DNA of 54,849 nt, taken from Haplomitrium mnioides (taxonomy: Eukaryota > Marchantiophyta > Haplomitriopsida > Calobryales). The stretch is from the NCBI GenBank assembly GCA_049999725.1, contig JBNGIS010008519.1, positions 1-54,849 on the forward strand, read 5' to 3'. The position numbers and the translations under genes are program-made. The notes beneath the pieces were generated by a model, which ran no database searches, had not been told where the DNA came from, and was given only the letters and a program-made list of their open reading frames with translations. The first letter of the stretch is position 1; each line of letters begins with the position of its first letter. Below are positions 36,214 through 46,815 of this stretch, piece by piece.

Positions 36214-36924
36214 TTCTCTAGCTGATCTATATATTTTTCAAATATTTTTTTTATATAAATTTTTTCAATAATTTTTCAAATTATAAAAAAAACAAAAACA
36301 AAGTTTTTCCTATTTCATTCCCCATATAATACTTATATACATTTTCTTTTTTCTTTTTTCCACCTCTCATACCTTCTAAATCATTTCATTACAATATTTT
36401 ATAATTTTAAATTATATTATATTGAGGGAAGAGGATCTCTTGAACAGCAGGGAGAAATTCAGAAATTTTGAAGCATTCAAGCAAAATTGGAGTCATCTGA
36501 AGGAAGAATTGAGGTCGCCTAGGGGAGGCGATCCTTTCCCAAGAAGAATTAGAAGTTTTCATCAAGATTTGGCTCAACTGTCATCCAAATTGCATATTTC
36601 AAGTTTTCAGACATTCTTCATCAACTGTGACAAATTTTGGATCAAATTCATCAGGAGGAGAAGCGCAATTTGATCATGATCACGTAGCAATTCGAATCAA
36701 AGGATTGGGTGAAGAATCGAGTGAGAAATTGCCAGATTTCAAACGCTGGAATTTTGAGGAAGAATTCAGAATCGAAGAGGAAGAAACACTGAATCGGAGA
36801 TATATCAACGTTTCGTCGTAGATCAAGGCTTTTCAAAAGGTCACCAAGGAGTGGAAGCAATGATCTATCACTGTTTCAGATTTGAAGCAATTTGAAAGTT
36901 TGACTCAGAAGAAGTGACTATTGG

Positions 36925-37024
36925 NNNNNNNNNNNNNNNNNNNNNNNNNNNNNNNNNNNNNNNNNNNNNNNNNNNNNNNNNNNNNNNNNNNNNNNNNNNN
37001 NNNNNNNNNNNNNNNNNNNNNNNN
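36925..37024. other. Assembly gap (100 N) inside the copia leader
   Basis: A 100-N gap of unknown true size within a repetitive leader. It is a possible place for a mis-join between copia copies. Confidence 0.99.
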
Positions 37025-38783
37025 GAAGCGGTGACATATCGGTGTTTCGGCGAAAGTTCAAAAATGTGATTTCAGTAACATCTGAAAGTTTGAAGCTCTT
37101 TTTATTCATCGTATCAGCGCTTTATCACTGTTTCAGAGTTTATTCTATTTTATTCCGAGAGCTTCTTGAAAGGCAAAAAGTCGATTTATTGTTATTTTGG
37201 CTATAATTTGATTATTTTATTGAAAGTTCGAAAGTGCATTCGGTAAAGTCGGAAAGTTCGAAAGGGACATGAAGCGGTATTATATCACAGTTTTGGAAAT
37301 TTGATGGAGAAATAAAATAATAAAACTATTCTAGCTCGGAGGGGAAACCACCTCTGTCTATTTTTCTAAGCCTATCCTAGAACGCCACATGTCACAAGTC
37401 GAATGGAGATGTCAGAGCCAAACCCCACCCCCAGATGCAAGGAGTGAGGGGGTCTCTCTAATAGTAACCGTTGAAGGGGTCACGAGTGAGATCAATTTAT
37501 ACAAAGATTTGTTTTGGCGCGTTTGCTTATGGGATCATTTGGAGGTCGCTGGTGAAGCGTTGCTAGCTTTGGATACCGAAGCTGTTCTTCGAAGCGCTCG
37601 AAACTACATTGACCCTACTAAGTTGCCCGAAGCAATGAGATTCAACCGTGAAGCTATTCTAATCCGCCGAACCTACCAGATTTCTACCCAAAGCTACTAA
37701 GTTTACCAAGCCTGTTTATAAGAACTACCGAAGCATACATTTTCTCCCGAACCTAATTTCTCAACCGAACCTAACAGTTTGTGAAGGGGGAGATTTCTGA
37801 ACTTTTTAATTGATCTTTTGGCATCAAAATCTACTTTTTCTTGAGATCTGACACCACAGATTTGATCGCCTGGTCCTAACAATCATTCTGAGCTCTCATT
37901 TTCCCATTTTGGCTCAGATTTGAGAACACACTGACCTTTTCAAATTCAGGTCTTCTTGTGTGATAGAGCATAACATTTATGTTATGAAATTGACAGGTCC
38001 AGAACACTAATTCACATACCTGAATCATATTTTGAGTAAAATAACTACATAACTCTATTCTGGAACTCAAATTCAACTGTCTGACCTACAAATTTGACAT
38101 TCAGATATGTAGAATTCAAAAAATTGACACATCTAGTTCATCTGAAATTGTCAATTGGAGTTTTCTAAGAGCATACACTTGTTTATTTCACTGATTCAAC
38201 TCATAATTGAGTTTATAATTGTCAATCGCAAACATATACATCTGTACTGATATCCATACAATCAGTTACTCTGTTTCTAACATAATCACAAAACTAAGTT
38301 TGAAAGAAAGCAAACCTTACAATTCAGAGACAATCTGATATCCTGAAAAATTGACAATCACTATAATCTTTATACATAGTGTTACTTTATCAACACACTG
38401 AACTCTCAGAACATATTCAAAAGTTCTAACATACATCTAAGTGGTTCAAGAACTCTGTGAACTAATTTGCATATTCAAGGAGATTATATAAAATTCTGCA
38501 GCCTATATATAAAAACAGAGGCTACGTCAACATGTGGAATCTTGTGGAGACATAATGGAGGCCTATTGCGGATATCTCCAACTGTTTTCTGATATAGTAC
38601 AAGATCAACAACTGGCCTACAGCGAGCATAACATGGAATATCTTTTACATATAACCTCTGTTATAACAAATTGTTTCATCTGTTGTTTTCCAAAATTGCA
38701 AAGAGTTTAACATTGTGAATTTCCTACATTTTCATAAATCTTTCATTTATCTTCCAACCTTCAAAACTCTTTTGCATTCTAAA

Positions 38784-39803
38784 ATGGAAAAATTAAGCTT
38801 CAAACAGTTGACCATTGAAGGAGACAACTATCTCTCCTAGTCACTGGATACAGCAACTCATCTGGTCTCTAAAGGATTGCAAACTACAATCCTGACAGAT
38901 GATGACATAAGAGAACAACAGAAAGCCCAAGCATTGGTTTTCCTGAGGCACCATTTCTCTAAATCTCTTAAAATTCAGTACCTGAATGAAAGTAACCCCA
39001 TAATTCTCTAGGATAGCTTGAAAGACATATTTGACCACACCAAAGTAATACATCTGCCTAATGCAAGGCATGATTGGGTCAATATAAGAGTTCAAGACTT
39101 TCCTACTATTTCCAAATATAATAGTGAATTGTTCAAAATAACATCACATCTGACATTATGTGGACATCCAGTTTCTCAAGAAGAACAAATTGAGAAAATA
39201 TTATCCACTTTCCATTCAGCCAACATAATTCTATCCGCATAGTACAGAAACATGCATTTCTCTACTTATTCTGAACTAATAGCCTATTTACTATTACCAG
39301 AGAAACATCAGGATTTGCTGATGAAAAATTCTAAAATCAGACCTTCTAGTACCCTACCTCAAAATCCTAAACCTGAAGTCCATTATTCCAAGCCTACAAA
39401 CAGCAAAGGTATGTCTAAAACAAGGGCCAGACATGGTTCTTTCAGACAGAATTCTCAAAGGAGTAAAACTCCTATTAATGATAGGAATCAACAATTCAGG
39501 GGGAGAGGAAGGGGCAGAGGTAACTCTACACGTTTCTATCCAAGAGGAAGAAGAGGAGGCAGGAATACATATAATGACAGAAACCAGCCATCCTCAAGTA
39601 ATTCAAGAGGACCGATTGTTTGCAGCAGATGTGGGACCATTGGGCATACAACTAAAGCTTGCAGAATCCCAGCACATTTGGTCACACTCTATGCTAAAGA
39701 TAAAAGTCAGAAAGCTGCAACAAAAAATCATGGGGTCTTTATGGATCAAACCGATACCTTTAGCGATTATATCGATAAGGAAGAGGATATTAATATACCA
39801 TAA
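38784..39803 (+). pseudogene. Copia Gag, three in-frame stops
   Basis: One frame runs from an ATG at 38784 to TAA at 39801-39803 and is interrupted by TAG at 38838, 39009 and 39240. The start MEKLSFKQLTIEGDNY followed by helical sequence is typical of plant copia Gag. A basic RGRGRG region follows, then a zinc knuckle CSRCGTIGHTTKAC (CX2CX4HX4C, intact), and an acidic end. Gag packages the element RNA. Pol continues in another frame from about 39806, so Gag and Pol are now frame-separated. Confidence 0.85.
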
Positions 39804-39805
39804 AC

Positions 39806-40681
39806 GAACATGATTCAGTGTCCTATTTTACCAAGGTGACACCCTCTCACCAAAAGGTGACTACTATTATGAGGAGCAATCAGATTGAGGAAGGACAAGG
39901 ACCAGCAATTATCAGATTGCCACAAGGGACTGTAATACATATCAGATTAGCCATTTACGCACCAAGTGCCACTAGAAACTTAATAAGTTTTTGTGATATA
40001 CGAGATAATGGATATCACATACATACCAGCACTTGTAAAAATCAGGAAGTGTTGCATTTATTGAAGCACACTCCTGAAGGATCTGAAATAAAAGAAACCC
40101 CTTTTGCGTACCCTCTTGGTTTTTACATTATGCAAATACAAAACTATCATACTCATGCAAAAACAAACGATCATACTACTTTATGGCATAATCGCTTAGG
40201 ACACCCGAGCACTACTATGTTTCTTAACATTCTGAAAGTGACCCGATCCATTCCTCAAAGCATTAAGCCATCTGTGATTGATAGACCATGTATTCATTGT
40301 TCTCAAGGCAAGCTGGCCTTAAGTCCAGCGATTTCCAAAACAATTGTGGAAATTCCAAAGTTCCTTGAGAGAATGCACACAGATGTTTGTGGTCCTATTG
40401 ATCCACCTAGTGGACCCTTTAGGTACTTTCTGGTGATCATTTGTGCTTCTACAAAGTGGTCACAAGTATCACTACTATCTACCCGAAATCTTGTCTTCCC
40501 AAGGATATTGGCACACATTCTGAAATTGAAAGTTCAGTTTCCAGAAAGTCCAATAAAAGTCCTACGAGTTGACAATGCGGGGGAGTTTACATCAAAAAAT
40601 TTTGATGACTTTTGCATGACAATGTGTATTGATACCCAATACTCTATGGCACATATCCATTTTCAAAATGGAATAGCCTAA
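39806..40681 (+). pseudogene. Copia protease remnant, GAG-pre-integrase and integrase core
   Basis: The frame starts with a protease C-terminal half: VSYFTKV, then RLPQGTVIHIRLAIYAPSA and RNLISFCDIRDNGYH. The active-site DSATTH-type motif of this copia lineage is reduced to HDS, apparently by a short deletion. The GAG-pre-integrase domain follows (LWHNRLGHPS, CIHCSQGK with its zinc ligands). The integrase core has the first catalytic Asp in MHTDVCGPI and the second in RVDNAGEF. The third residue, Glu, is replaced by the TAA at 40679-40681 (FQNGIA then stop). The element therefore has neither a functional protease nor integrase. Confidence 0.85.
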
Positions 40682-41530
40682 AGAGTTATACGTAGCATTC
40701 AAATGATTGCTAGGCCTATGTTAATGCAAACCAATTTACTAGTTTCTGCATGGGGCCATGTAGTACTACATGCTGCATCATTATTAAAATATCGACCATC
40801 ACCTCACCAATTGGCCTATGGTCAGATGCCAGACTTATCCCATTTACGAGTTTTTGGTTGTCAAGTCTTAGTTCCTATTATGGGACCAAAAAAGACTAAG
40901 ATGAGACCTCATAGGCAAAAAGGCATTTATGTGGGATATGACTCATTGTCTATTATACGCTATCTGGAACCATCCATAGCTGATGTGTTTCAAGCCAGAT
41001 TAGCTGATTGCCATTTTTATGAGGATGTATTTCCATTTCTATTTGAGGATACAAATTCTTCTTTACCGAAGAAACTCCTATGGGAGAATATATCCACTAC
41101 ATGGATAGATCAAAAAACAAGGCAGGGTGAGGATGAGGTCAAGAGACTTCTTCACTTGGCTAATATAGTCGAACAATTGCCAGATTCTTTTAATGAAATT
41201 GCAAAGGTAACTAGATCACATATTCATGTGGTGAATGTTCCTGCAAGAATTCAGGATACTTCAAAACCAACAGTTGACCAAGTACCAAGGCAAAAGAGAG
41301 GACGCCCTCTTGGCTCAAAAGACTCTCAAACTAGGCAAAAAGTTCTGACTAAGAGAACTACATTCTCAGCTGATGTTATGAAAGCATCTTCATCTACACC
41401 TTTACTATCTCAACCGACTATTTCCTTATTGGAATACCCTGATAATAAAGAGATCTCGATCCACTATATGGATACAGGGGTTATATAGCAAAGAGAGAAT
41501 GTAGATGTCGATGACAATTTCGCATTCTAG
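40682..41530 (+). pseudogene. Copia integrase C-terminal part and linker
   Basis: Same frame as the integrase core. RVIRSIQMIARPMLMQ continues the integrase helix after the stop. Next are LAYGQMPDLSHLRVFGCQVLVP and KGIYVGYDS, the conserved copia integrase C-terminal region, then a long linker with a basic RGRPLGSKDSQTRQK box. Stops fall at 41486-41488 and 41528-41530. Confidence 0.8.
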
Positions 41531-42310
41531 GTTTCACTTACTATATCTGATACACCACCTGATCCCAGATCTGTCAAAGAAGCTTTGGACAGTTCTGACA
41601 GGATAGAGTGGAAAAAGGCAATGGATTCAGAACTTAATTCCATGATACAAAGGAAAGTATTTGGACCTGTAGTTCCTATTCCCTCCGATGCTAATTTAAT
41701 TGGATATAGGTGGATCTTTGTGAAAAAACGAAATGAAAAAGGAAAAATTGTCCGATATAAAGCACGCTTTGTAGCCAAAGGCTATACACAAGTACGTGGG
41801 AGAGACTACAATCTCACATATGCCCCAATTATGAATGCTATCACATACCGGTTCCTAGTAGGCTTTTCCCTAGGACATGAGCTCATTACACATCAGATGG
41901 ATGTTGTGACAGCATACCTATATGGGCTTTTGGATATCCAGATTTACATGAAAGCTCCCTGAGAGCTTATAGCCAGGAGTATCTATCATGTTCAGGGGGA
42001 GAATGTCACTAAGAGTAAACCATTTAGTGGTCCATCTACCTCTTTACCATCGACCATCATTGCACCTAGTGGTGGAAGTACTGGGTTAGGACCTATAGTC
42101 CATAAGATGCACTCTAGGGAGAAACAACCTATTGTCCCCCCTATGCATCAATCCATGCCTCTGGCCAAGGGTGGATATGCAGTCCAGATTCTTCGATCTA
42201 TTTATGGACTAAAATAGAGTGGTCGAATATGGTATTATAGATGTCATGAGTATGAAGGATATTGGTAAGACCAAGTATTGTTTGGGATTACAATTTGGAT
42301 AAATCTCATC
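41531..42310 (+). pseudogene. Copia reverse transcriptase with the catalytic region deleted
   Basis: The frame carries VKEALDSSDRIEWKKAMDSE, YRWIFVKKRNEKGKIVRYKA, RFVAKGYTQVRGRDY, then HQMDVVTAYLYGLLDIQIYM, which includes the first catalytic Asp of the RT palm. After a stop at 41960-41962 about 70 codons of Ser/Pro-rich sequence of uncertain origin precede SIYGLK, a TAG at 42215-42217 replacing Gln, and GRIWYYR. The text then jumps to MKDIGKTKYCLGLQF in another frame. The segment with the YVDD catalytic loop is missing, so the RT is dead and this copy could only have moved in trans. Confidence 0.85.
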
Positions 42311-42951
42311 CAGTTACATCACCTATGGAGATGTAATCACTGGACATAGACAAAGATATTTTCCAAAAACGGAAAGACATAGAGCCTATCCTTGGATCTG
42401 AGATACCATATCTCTCAGCTATAAGAGCTCTTATGTATCTTGCTAATCAAACACGTCCTGACATTTCATTTGCCGTGAACTTGCTTGCAAGACATAGTTC
42501 ACAATCTACTATAAGGCATTGGAATGGTATTAAACGTATTTTCAGATATGTACAAGACACAATTGACACGGGACTATTTTTCCCAAATAATAATGATCAA
42601 ATACTTACCGGTTATGCAGATGCAAGATACCTATCGGATCCTGATGATGCCAAATCCCAAATCGGTTATGTTTTCCTATATGGCTCTACAGCTATATCAT
42701 GGAAAAGTACAAAGCAAACTTTGACTTGTACATCCTCTGTTTACTTACATTGTGGTTTGAGGAGACTACATAAAACACATCGCTCCAAAGTTTTTCTTCA
42801 CTCATGAGCAGAATGATGACACTATTTCTGTGCAGGTTATCTCCAGTAAGGAGAATATTGCCGACATATTTACTAAGGCTTTACCTCTGGCACTGCATCA
42901 GCATTTTTGTCATCTACTTAGTTTACGGAGATTATCGACTTTATTATCATG
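42311..42951 (+). pseudogene. Copia RT connection and RNase H remnant
   Basis: A frame at 42433-42807 begins MYLANQTRPDISFAVNLLAR, continues RHWNGIKRIFRYVQDTID and TGYADARYLSDPDDAKSQIG, and ends YGSTAISWKSTKQTL, the canonical copia RNase H domain with its first catalytic Asp in GYADA. The middle, with the SSxxSE-type Glu, is deleted or scrambled near 42735-42780. A shifted frame then gives KFFFTHEQNDDTISVQVISS and NIADIFTKALP, the standard copia Pol end, with a stop at about 42949-42951. Confidence 0.8.
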
Positions 42952-43323
42952 ACTTTATCAACTATTCTTTTATTATATTGTCGACATCATTATTATTATC
43001 TCCGACCTTTCTTTATATTCTATTTTCTGCTCATATTATTCTTTTTCTTAGTATCATATCATTGTTATTCTCAGATTCATTATTTTGGCCTATAGTCGAT
43101 TTTCTTATCATTATTATTTCTTTTTTTCACCACGTGACTTCTATATCCATCTATAAATGGTGGTTGTACTCTTTCCCTCATTGGCGTATGAGAGGGTTTT
43201 AATGAGGCAACACTTTTATATTGCATATGGATTTATTTGGAGTGTTGGTGATATTTCTATCATAGGTCTTATATTCATCTTACGTGTGGCTACAACATTC
43301 CCCATGTTATAGCCAAGGGGGAG
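42952..43323 (+). other. Copia 3' untranslated region with polypurine tract
   Basis: AT-rich sequence between the Pol stop and the 3' LTR. It ends with AAGGGGGAG at 43315-43323, the polypurine tract that primes plus-strand synthesis, abutting the LTR start at 43324. The open frame at 42804-43202 overlapping it is hydrophobic and looks like chance. Confidence 0.75.
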
Positions 43324-43591
43324 TATTGTAATGCATGTAGTAAGATGATTAGGCTAATAGATAATTAGTCCTTAACCTATGATTAGAGTGTAGGATTAGG
43401 ATTAGGGTTAGTGCTAATCCTATAAGATTAGCATATCCTAACTCCTTTGTACTTTATATGATGATTATTACATGAGAGAGATGAGCTTGAAGTGAGAGAA
43501 GAGAATGAGAAGATGATTGGAGTTTTGTTCATATGATTGTTGCCACATTCCTCACGTCCTATGCATGAGCTAATGGGCTTGTTTTCCAACA
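43324..43591 (+). repeat. Copia 3' LTR
   Basis: 268 bp from TATTGTAATG to TTCCAACA. It shares with the LTR at 54625 four variants absent from the 5' LTR at 35930 (AATAGATAA, no extra T, GATGAGCTT, ATTGGAG). It is followed by TAGAT, the same five bases that precede the LTR at 54625. Confidence 0.9.
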
Positions 43592-44911
43592 TAGATGATC
43601 AATTTCCCGACGAGGACCTTTTCAACATAAGAGAGGGAAGACCGACAGATTACGAGGAAATTATCAGTTTTTTGCTCACCACCCGCTTACCCAAGGAGTG
43701 GTCTCAGGAGGCAGCCACTGTGTTCTTGAGAAAGGTGAGACCATACCTCCTAATTAAAGGGGTACTTCACAAATCAGGCATGGATGGGCAAGTGGCGAAG
43801 GTGTCTAGAGAAGGACCAAGCCACTGTTGTCATGAGGGCAATGCATGAAGGTGAGGATGGAAGGCACTTTGCCACAAACACAACCCTGAAGAAAATTCTG
43901 GCAGCAAAGTACTGGTGGTCGACCATGCATCGAGACACGCATTTCTTTGTTAAAAGGTGCGATCCTTGTCAATGGTCGGGCAGGCCAGCCCTGTCCTCTC
44001 GTCATCCCCTAATTCCTATCTTAGCCCTAGCACCATTTGAGAAGTGGGGCATAGACTTTATTGGCCCAATATCGCCCACAACCAGGAAGGGAAATAGGTA
44101 TATATTGCTGTCCACCGACTATGCGACCAAATGGGTGGAAGCGCGAGCCGCACGAAAGGATGATGCCCACACCGTGGCCAGATTTCTGTATGAGCAGATT
44201 TTCACCAGGTTTGGAGCACCACTAGAGCTGGTGAGTGATCAAGGAACTCATTTCCTGAACCAGGTGATCAGGGAACTGACCTCTCAGTACTTGGTCAAAC
44301 ACCAAAAAACGACGCCCTATCACCCACAAGCGAATGGCTTAACCGAGCGGGCGAATGGAATCATTGGTAAAATTCTGAACAGAACTGTAGCTGCCAATAA
44401 AACTGACTAGAACCTTAAGCTTCTCACAGCTGTGCATGCTTACAATCAGGCCTATAAAACGACCACAGGACACAGCTCGTATTTTCTGGTTTTCGGTCAA
44501 CATTCCTTGGTACCGGTGGAATTTGAGGTGCCTACGGAGCGAGTTCTGGTCACAGCTAGAATGGCAGAATTGGAGAGTCAAAGGGAGCGCCTGGAAAGTC
44601 TGGAATGGCTGGAGGAGGCAAGGCTGACAGAAGGTCATAGGTCAGAACATCAACAGCAATTAAGTAAGAACCAACACGATCGGAAGCTGAAGGCGCATGA
44701 GCGCAAGACAGGGGATCTAGTGCTGCTCTACAATAGCAGATTCATGCACTTCCCAGGGAAGTTGCACACTAGGTGGATGGGACCCTACGTCTTTCGAAGA
44801 TTTTACCCAAACGGGTTGGTGGAGTTGACCACACTACAAGGGGAACAAATCGGCGATCGGGTGCATTGTGACCGCTTGAAAAAATATTTTTACATGGAGG
44901 AGGGGAATTGA
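43592..44911 (+). pseudogene. Ty3/gypsy integrase half (right part of an interrupted element)
   Basis: This starts at TAGAT after the copia LTR. The first ~70 codons are the spacer between RNase H and integrase (NIREGRPTDYEEIISFLLTT). A frameshift near 43785 leads to the integrase zinc-binding domain (HEGEDGRHF, KRCDPCQ), the catalytic core with Asp in GIDFIGPI, Asp in SDQGTHF and Glu in NGLTERANG, a stop at 44408-44410, and the C-terminal domain (GDLVLLYNS, HTRWMGPYVFRRF, GDRVHCDRLKKYF), ending with TGA at 44909-44911. The catalytic triad and zinc ligands are intact. It fits, in register, the end of the gypsy half at 54619-54624 once one TAGAT is removed. It lacks the Gag-RT half on its own left side. 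Confidence 0.9.
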
Positions 44912-46159
44912 GACGGGGGCTTCACCAGAAACTAGTCCAGGGAAGTGGGGTGGGTTTCTGTAATTCTGTGATGGAGTGTGTGGTCAGGCTGCCATGGGGT
45001 TTTTTGGTAAACGCTAGTGTCAGACGGAAAATTTTGAAAAAATGCATTACTTATGGTGAGAGTATCTGGGAGGTGGCAATGTCCAGTGTTTTTTGTTTTT
45101 ATTTTCTATTATGGCTGGACTGTACTCAGGGCAGACTTCAAATGTGAGAGTAAAGAAGGCCTACGTTTTGTCATGGTGGCGTTTTTGTGTTATTTTCGGT
45201 TTTCTGTGTATTTTGTTGTTGCACTTTGTCTCCAAAAGTCTTGCAATTGGAGGGCAGCCCGGACATCAAGGGGCTGGAGTTGTGTTTTGTTTGTGTTTTG
45301 GTGTGTAAGGGTTGTGGCAGAAGGCAGCCACCAGCAAGAGCCGCAGGGCGCTGCTGGTGTTCACAACGACAATTGTTACTTGGAGGAAATAAGGGAGTCA
45401 ATTCGGCAATATGGATTGGGCCACTGACAAATTCCAAGCTGGTGGTAAAGATGAGAAACTGAAGAAAGCAGCATTGTTAGTGGTGAATAACAGGGGTTTT
45501 GATGGAGATGTCAAGCAAGCCCAAAAAAAAAAAAAAAAAAAAAAACCTTGGAGCAGAAACCTATCGGAGAAATTTTGGAGTCGGCGAAAGGATTGCGGCG
45601 GAGAATGGAGGAGACACCAATCAGAAGTCGACAAACCTCTCAAAGCGAGCTTCGAATGGCGATGGTGGAAGGACGAACGGTTGGCACTCTACACTATCAA
45701 CGAAGAGTCTGAAGAAAGCATAGCAACAACAACAGCCCTCAAGAAAGATGGTGCGGAGAGGAGGACAAGCAAATCGGTGGGCGGATTGTAAGGTGTTCGC
45801 GAGGACGCTTCACAATTCAGCGGGGAGTTATATCGGCCAGGCTTTTTCGGTATTTTTCGAATTTTTGCACTTTCATTGGCCTAGTACTGCAATTTGTGCC
45901 CATGATTGATCAACTTGGTGCCCAAAGGTGGAAAAGAGGATCAAGTCAGTGTAAGGATGCGTCTAGAGTCTGAAGAAAGTAGGTTGTTTTGGAACCATCG
46001 GAGGACCACTCCAATCGACACAGAAGAATTGTGATCGATTGGAGGGCAATTATGACAAATGGGGCGGAGGGCTAGGCTATGAGGGTCGCGTGAGACGGTT
46101 CGATGGGTGACCAGCACCTCCATTGCTGTGGGAGTTCGGAAGGGTACTCTACTCACCTT

Positions 46160-46680
46160 GTCCGAGAAGAGGTTTTGTTTTATATATTATTTTATATATT
46201 ATATTATTATTTATTATTATATAAAAAACTGTACTCCACCTATCCGATAGTATAGGGATAAAAAAAGGGTATCATATAGTCTACTATAATTATTTTATTA
46301 TATTTATTATATCTTATTTATTTTATGTTTTATGTCGAACCCCCTCCTCCATTTCCTCTCTACCTGTATTATTTTCTATTATCCTTCTATTTCTTTGTTT
46401 TATTATTTAATATTATTTAATTTTATTCTATCTAAATTATTATATTATTAGTTTATTAATATTTTATTACTATTTTAAGTTAATATTTATTCCTTGTTTA
46501 AATTCTGCATTTTATTATTTTAAATATATAATAATATTTATTTATTTATTAATTTAAGTCTCCCATCTATCTAGCGTTCAGTTGTATGTCTATTTTTTAT
46601 TTTTTATTCCTAATTATTATTATATTGTATTATTTCTACTTTTTTATTTTATTTATTTTTATTTTTTATGTTTCTTTGCC
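46160..46680. repeat. AT-rich low-complexity tract
   Basis: Mostly TATTATT, TTTATT and ATATAT words with little else. It is a low-complexity stretch inside the gypsy 3' region. Confidence 0.85.
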
Positions 46681-46767
46681 TTTTTCTTCTCTCCCCCTTC
46701 GTTCCCCTTCTATCCATTCTCCCCTCCTTGCTAAGCATTTGCACGACGAGAGACAGAGCGACGGGGC

Positions 46768-46815
46768 CACACATGTAGGAAGGAAATGGAGCACACAGGT
46801 AGGAAGGAAATGGAG
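46768..46815. repeat. 24-bp tandem duplication
   Basis: CACACATGTAGGAAGG...GGAG is followed directly by CACACAGGTAGGAAGG...GGAG, with one mismatch. Confidence 0.85.

Larger units (their letters stand above)
36200..38783 (+). other. Copia leader with degenerate short repeats and a gap
   Basis: A 2.6-kb leader between the 5' LTR and Gag. It begins with very AT-rich DNA (36230-36420) and contains from about 36780 to 37310 several degenerate copies of a GAAGCGGTGATATATCxxTGTTTC-like word on both sides of the 100-N gap. The open frames at 36422-36673 and 37389-37700 have no recognisable domain. The latter (103 codons, LFWRVCLWDHLEVAGEALL) is the longest. I treat them as leader ORFs or chance. Confidence 0.5.
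35930..43591 (+). mobile_element. Full-length, inactive Ty1/copia element
   Basis: Terminal direct repeats of 270 bp (35930-36199) and 268 bp (43324-43591) bracket, in copia order, a long leader, Gag, protease remnant, integrase, RT and RNase H, with a PBS-like site and polypurine tract. Both LTRs start TATTGTAATG and end CCAACA, so the expected TG start has become TA. The coding part has many stops, a damaged protease, a stop at the integrase catalytic Glu and loss of the RT catalytic loop. Left and right flanks (CCAAC and TAGAT) differ, so this is not a simple single insertion. The 100-N gap in the leader may join two different copies. Confidence 0.85.

Noticed and set aside
37389-37700. 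Possible small gene in the copia leader
   Set aside because: 103 codons without a known domain, inside an element leader. Kept only as a leader ORF.
42804-43202. Hydrophobic 132-codon ORF as an env-like protein of the copia element
   Set aside because: It overlaps the last Pol codons in another frame, and its hydrophobicity comes from AT-rich 3' UTR sequence.
45411-45791. Possible basic protein with poly-Lys
   Set aside because: The Lys run is the translation of a 22-A tract. Flanking codons show no motif.
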